Shown piece by piece: positions 59,906 through 64,000 of a DNA stretch of 64,000 nt. Source of the stretch: Heliocidaris erythrogramma (taxonomy: Eukaryota; Echinodermata; Echinoidea; Camarodonta; Echinometridae); NCBI GenBank assembly GCA_025617745.1, contig CM046856.1:35520208-35584207 (forward strand), read 5' to 3'. The first letter of the stretch is position 1, and every line of letters starts with the position of its first letter. The notes beneath the pieces were generated by a model, which was not told where the DNA came from, did not search any database, and saw nothing but the letters and a program-made list of their open reading frames with translations. Both the position numbers and the translations under genes were made by a program.

Positions 59906-62900
59906 CACCTGTCTATAATTTCCTGTTTAAACATGTATTGAAGGAACTACGTAAAGACTAAGATTTATTATCTGCCTTGAGTGGTCTTCATATAAATGTT
60001 TCACTGTATTATGTTATATCTGTTGTGTTACAGTCAGATTGTGTCTTGTGCTACGGATAAGATGGTGTGCTTATGGGACACTGAGACAGGGGCAAGGATC
60101 AAGAGAATGAGAGGTCACACGTCGTTCGTCAACTCCTGCTACTACGCTAGGAGAGGGCCTTCGTTGGTTACCAGCGGCAGTGATGACGGTACCATCAAAG
60201 TAAGTTTACTGGATCTGTGGGGTTTTTTCTTTCTTTTTGGGCAGTAGTAACTTATTCTGTGCTTTATTTGGACTTGAATATATATGTGTTTCTTCTGTAA
60301 ACAGAAACATGGTCACCATTGTGAAGTACATTCCCTTAGAAGATATTTTATGCCCAATTTAAAAAATGAAACAAAGCAGTGCAAGTCAAAATCCAACTCT
60401 TCAAAGAAGGCTTAGCACAGAAGGGGCTGAAGGGTACCAATCACTCTTCCCCCAATTATTTGGTTGCCATTACAAAACTTTTTAGATTTGTAGACATCAA
60501 ATGGTTAACGAACACAGTGCATAAAGGAGAAGAAAATGATTTTACTTTATAGCTCCCATGTGAGTGAACTCCAAAGTTAATTTTTCTTATTTTGTATGAC
60601 TCCTTTCTAATTTGATGACTGTGATAACTGACATGCTTGTCTGTTTACAAATTGGATAAGAGCTTCATTATTTTTGGTTTGTCGCAGCTGTTTGTTTTCC
60701 TAGCACGTTTAAAAGTGAATTTTTAAAAAATTTTTTTATTGCAATTCTCTGTCATTTTGTATACCATGACTGCTTTCCTTTTGTAGATTTGGGATACCAG
60801 AAAACGAGGCTGTGCCCAGACCTTCCAGAGTACCTACCAGGTCTTGGCAGTCTCATTCAACGATACCAGCGACCAGATCATCTCAGGAGGTATTGACAAC
60901 GATATCAAGGTGAGTCAGTGAAGATACAGTATGTTTAATCAACCTGAGCAAGTAAAACTTCTTACTGAAAACTTCTGAAACTTCTGCATTGCATGAAATG
61001 TTAATAAATCTTTTAATGGCATGAGTGCTCTAACTGCATTTTCCTTTCTCATCCAGAACTGCCCACAGAGGCTCATCTTATTGCTTAAAAATGAGAAGGT
61101 TGAGTTCTGGGAAAGGGTAAAAAATAATTGTTAGCTTTCTCATTCTTTTAATGTTCGTTTGGAAGATTATCATAGTAGAAATTTCCGCTGAAAAGGATTT
61201 CTCTTCAAATGCCCTCACATTCAAAATATGACAAGAAACGGCTGAAATATTCGGGCTGAACATTTGTGTGTAGTCCCATATACACAAATCTGTGGTGTAG
61301 TACGTGTGACTCTCAGCAGGATTGAGTCAATTTCTTATCATTTTGGTGATTCCAAAACCTTACAGCATACACCAGTTCTTATGTGCTGTATAATCAACCT
61401 TTCCCAATTCCCAATTGCTTTGAGATAGTTTCTTTCACAATGCAATCCCATGACCAGAACTCAACTTTATCTTTAAAAGCTTGAAAGTTTATGTAAAAAG
61501 TGGTGTAATGATTTTGGTAAAGGATCAATTTCTCCCCTCTGTCATGCAGGTATGGGATCTGAGGAAGAATGGTCTCCTGTACAAGATGTCAGGTCACAGT
61601 GACTCAGTGACGGGTATGGAACTAAGCCCAGATGGATCCTACATTGTGTCAAACTCCATGGATAATACTCGTGAGTATCTTTGTGATTTTATAGGTGTGA
61701 CAAATTACAGGGAAATTATTCATTTCTATCAAAATGGTGGAAACCTTTAGAAACTTGCTCATTCAATATATTTATGGATCAAATCTTGGTTGTTGACTTG
61801 ATGCACTTTATCTTGATTCATAAAACCCACAATATAGTAAAAGTGGCAACATGGGTGTATCTTTTAATTTACTAGATGCTTGACTAGAAGTTCATCAAAA
61901 TCTTTGACTAAAAGTCAAGATAGTTTTTAAGTTTTGAAAAAATAAAAATTATACAGATTTTGGAGCTGAAATGCTGTTGGCCGACTTGCTATGAAAACAT
62001 AGAAGAAAAGATCAAGTTTACTCCCTTTTGTACTTGAGTTTTCTCAAATATGAAATGATGATTATTTTTTTTAATTCTTACTTATTTCCTTGTAGTGCGA
62101 ATTTGGGATGTACGACCTTTTGCTTCACCAGAACGATGTGTGAAAATATTCCAGGGGCACCAACACAACTTTGAGAAGGTGAGTGACTTTCCAATTGTGT
62201 TTATAATTACTACTCAAATACAAATGCAAAAAAATACTGGTTTATAATTCAGTGATGATATTCTATCATAAAATTGTCGTGAAGTAAACCAGTTTGTAGA
62301 TACAATCTGAGCTTGATCAGATAAAGGTTATCTGTACCAAATTCTTAAGCCCACTGTCATGATTTCTTGATTTGTGCTCATGAATGTCATGTACATGTAT
62401 CATTATTCAATTATACAACAATAGTGCATTCCATGATACCCAGGTGGAAGTATTCTTCTCGAAAGGACGGAAAAGAGCTATTCAAGAATCACCTCTATCT
62501 CTTTGGGAGTGATTTATTCTAAATTGCACAATATGGGACCTCTTCATGTTTAAAATATCAGTGAATATTTGGAGTCATTTGTGACATTTGCTTTACTACA
62601 AACTGGTCTATTAAGATGTATTGAAAGGGGCCAGCCTTGACTAGCTTCTGCTATGTATGGACACCATTTACAGAATGTGTACAAAATTGTAATGCTGTAA
62701 AAACTTTGAACGTGTTGGTAATAAGTGCATGCAATGTAATATATTATTACCTATATAAGGCATTTTAGTGGGGCATTAAAAATGCATATTGTGTCCGCTT
62801 GATTTGCGCGTGCAATATGAGAGGATATTGCACGGAAAACTGAATTCCCCATAGGCTACAGTACTAAACTTGCCGTGCAATATTATGCTGTATTTTGTCT

Positions 62901-63360
62901 GGTCTGTTTGCGTGTGCGCAAATAATGCAACGCATACACATATATAAGCTGCACGTGACGTCATTTTGTCAAACTTGTGTGATCACAATGAAGTATGATG
63001 AGGGGCTCTATTAACTGAATGTGGTTGGTTAAATGATTTTTATTAAGTTCTAAATCATTTTCCTGTAGGGTATAGATAATAATAATTATATTGGATGGCT
63101 TTATCTCATGGAATACCAGAAAATATTCCACTCGTTAGGGCCATCCAATATAATATAAGTATATTAATGGTTGCCACTTGTTTCCTGATCGTAGAATCTA
63201 CTTCGATGCTCGTGGTCACCTGACGGTAGTAAAGTAGCTGCTGGTTCAGCTGATCGTCATGTCTATGTCTGGGATACCACCTCCAGAAGGATCCTCTACA
63301 AGCTACCCGGTCACGTCGGCTCCGTCAACCAAATCGACTTCCATCCTCATGAGCCAATCA
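56652..63360 (+). CDS. SNRNP40: SNRNP40, U5 snRNP 40-kDa WD-repeat protein (3' end off window)
   Basis: Spliceosomal protein of the U5 particle that associates with PRPF8 (family knowledge). Coding exons: 56652-56768, 58611-58740, 59011-59104, 60034-60199, 60787-60909, 61550-61670, 62096-62178, 63195-63360. Every junction is GT-AG and the phases agree; 333 residues are encoded in the window against 357 in the human protein. The N-terminus has the basic MEHKRK and VKRQKHHE patches. WD repeats follow in order: SIFLWNVYG, MVCLWDTETG, the IKIWDT junction, IKVWDLRK, LRIWDVRPF, VYVWDTTSRR, and a seventh that starts GHVGSVNQIDFHPHEPI and is cut by the edge. The last exon, about 20-25 residues, was not found before 64000. 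An ATG at 56661 is an alternative start. Confidence 0.95.
57228..58014. mobile_element. TIR element in SNRNP40 intron 1
   Basis: CTAACGTCCGTGCGCATTGA at the left and the inverted right end CTAACGTCCATGCGCATTGA both continue into TCGCCACC. 787 bp, no transposase seen, target duplication not clear. Confidence 0.65.
59115..59580 (+). pseudogene. L2/CR1-type LINE C-terminus and 3' end in SNRNP40 intron 3
   Basis: 59153-59276 reads GDRSFSSVAPYLWNDLPHYI, then IRASPSLPVFQKLLKTFLFSC and a stop, the typical end of L2/CR1 ORF2. The 3' UTR ends with GTAAAGCGCTGTGATACA and GCACTATTTAAATGCT, a familiar L2 tail. A foldback insertion splits the UTR at 59350-59500. 5' truncated and inactive. Confidence 0.8.
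59350..59500. mobile_element. Foldback insertion with a perfect 49-bp stem
   Basis: Arms 59380-59428 and 59454-59502 are exact inverted copies (AATATGGCACGAAAAAGAGA and its inverse) around a 25-nt loop. TTAGTACTTTAT occurs at 59338-59349 and again at 59501-59512, as expected for a 12-bp target duplication in the LINE tail. Confidence 0.8.
59823..60006. mobile_element. TA-flanked CAGT-ended MITE (copy C) with internal (GA)n
   Basis: Left end CAGTCAAACCTGCTTTAGTG, inverted right end CAGTGAAACATTTATATGAA, TA flanks. A (GA)n run (about 59860-59900) has expanded inside. It ends only 27 bp before SNRNP40 exon 4. Confidence 0.75.
61089..61472. mobile_element. TTAA-flanked MITE, family copy 2 (SNRNP40 intron 5)
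   Basis: Inverted relative of 23274-23635, with ends GAGAAGGTTGAGTTCTGG and CCAGAACTCAACTTTATC and TTAA at 61085-61088 and 61473-61476. It carries a minus-strand ORF (61287-61078) very similar to that of copy 1. Confidence 0.75.
63083..63158. mobile_element. Small hairpin MITE before SNRNP40 exon 8
   Basis: ATTATATTGGATGGC faces GCCATCCAATATAAT with a partly paired middle (GGAATA / TATTCC). It ends about 35 bp upstream of the exon 8 acceptor. Confidence 0.6.
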
Positions 63361-63782
63361 GTGAGTTTCTCATTACTATTGCTTCTAATTCAGATGAAAA
63401 ATGAATACCCACAATAAATTTTGGTTATAGAGCTGGAAAATTTGTTTCTGAATTGGAATTTTAATGATGTATGAATCATCGCATATCAAAATATTTGAAG
63501 AATGATGAAGCCTCCAGGGAATGAAAAATTGTCAGTAGTCAATGGGTTAAATATATTGGGGTTTTTCTTCGTTAGAAAGATCTGTAAATTTTTTGCTCTT
63601 CAATATTGTTGATTTCAATAGGGATAAGTGAACAAGTGTCCTAATTTCTTGAGGAATCTGAATTGTTTTAATTTTTCAGATTTTTTTTAAAAGTTTACCC
63701 TCTCAATTCAGAGGATTAATTTTTTTTGTTAGTTTGCATAAGTCAGTGAACGGTTCTAATCTTGTGTTGACAAATTGAAATA

Positions 63783-63912
63783 CAGTGGAAACTCACTATA
63801 AGGACCTCAGGACCATGAAAATTACCATGTTATATCAAGAACCTCCTTATATCAGGGTACAAAAAACAAAATGACCTTGTTATAATATTGGAGCTCGTAA
63901 CGAGTTTCATTG
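63783..63912. mobile_element. TA-flanked CAGT-ended MITE (copy D)
   Basis: CAGTGGAAACTCACTATAAG faces an inverted CAATGAAACTCGTTACGAG with TA flanks and inner TTATATCA / AACCTCCTTATA pairs. More diverged than copies A-C. Confidence 0.6.
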
Positions 63913-64000
63913 TATCTTTACATGAAGAAGTGTTTTTCCTTTATTTATTGGATTCATGCTTTTCATTGTTTTTAATGAATCTATTTTTTTCTGAGACATT

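Noticed and set aside
62238..62310. Possible C/D box snoRNA in SNRNP40 intron 7
   Set aside because: A GTGATGA and a CTGA occur about 50 nt apart, but there is no terminal stem next to the boxes and no clear D' guide region.

Overview
This is animal nuclear DNA, not prokaryotic. It is AT-rich, carries intron-split housekeeping genes with GT-AG junctions, and is full of transposon remains, microsatellites and long C or G runs. The best guess is an echinoderm, probably a sea urchin. The reasons are the sea-urchin-type histone downstream element CAAGAAAGA inside one repeat, the many TAGGCCTA and TACATGTA motifs, and the repeat families. The species cannot be fixed from sequence alone.

Four protein-coding genes could be rebuilt exon by exon with consistent reading phase. 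(1) 4252-6771, minus: a two-exon carbohydrate sulfotransferase of the CHST8-14 family, 353 aa, complete. (2) 21082-39340, minus: bystin (BYSL), ten coding exons, 429 aa, complete. (3) 44685-46066, plus: ZNF706, two coding exons, with an apparent one-base frameshift near the C-terminus. (4) 56652-63360 and beyond the right edge, plus: SNRNP40, the U5 snRNP 40-kDa WD-repeat protein. Eight coding exons are present and the last one lies off the window. BYSL acts in 40S ribosome assembly, SNRNP40 in splicing, and ZNF706 is a small nuclear zinc-finger protein. They are ordinary neighbours rather than a functional system.

The rest is mostly repeats. Elements with defined ends include a TTAA-flanked MITE (1422-2021), hAT-like elements with 8-bp target duplications (6187-6531 and 12161-13191), a pogo/Tigger-like element (48516-49293), four short CAGT-ended TA-flanked MITEs, a three-copy TTAA-flanked family, a long-TIR TA-flanked MITE (54480-55113) and a 2.1-kb TIR element (40066-42167). 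Dead LINE pieces lie at 11090-13965, 34078-35110, 37189-38250 and 59115-59580, and a Penelope-like fragment at about 36650-37190. Tandem arrays lie at 15361-16285 (471-bp unit), 18697-19705 (about 290-330 bp), 20758-21035 (about 90 bp) and 29540-30895 (161 bp).

The most unusual object is a 370-bp near-perfect palindrome in BYSL intron 2 (31252-31622). Each arm carries two histone-mRNA-type stem-loops, and one of the two is followed at 9 nt by CAAGAAAGA, the sea-urchin U7-binding element. No histone coding sequence is nearby. Several nested insertions also give relative ages. I found no CRISPR array, operon, rRNA gene or convincing intact tRNA gene, and no clear case for a wholly new gene system.
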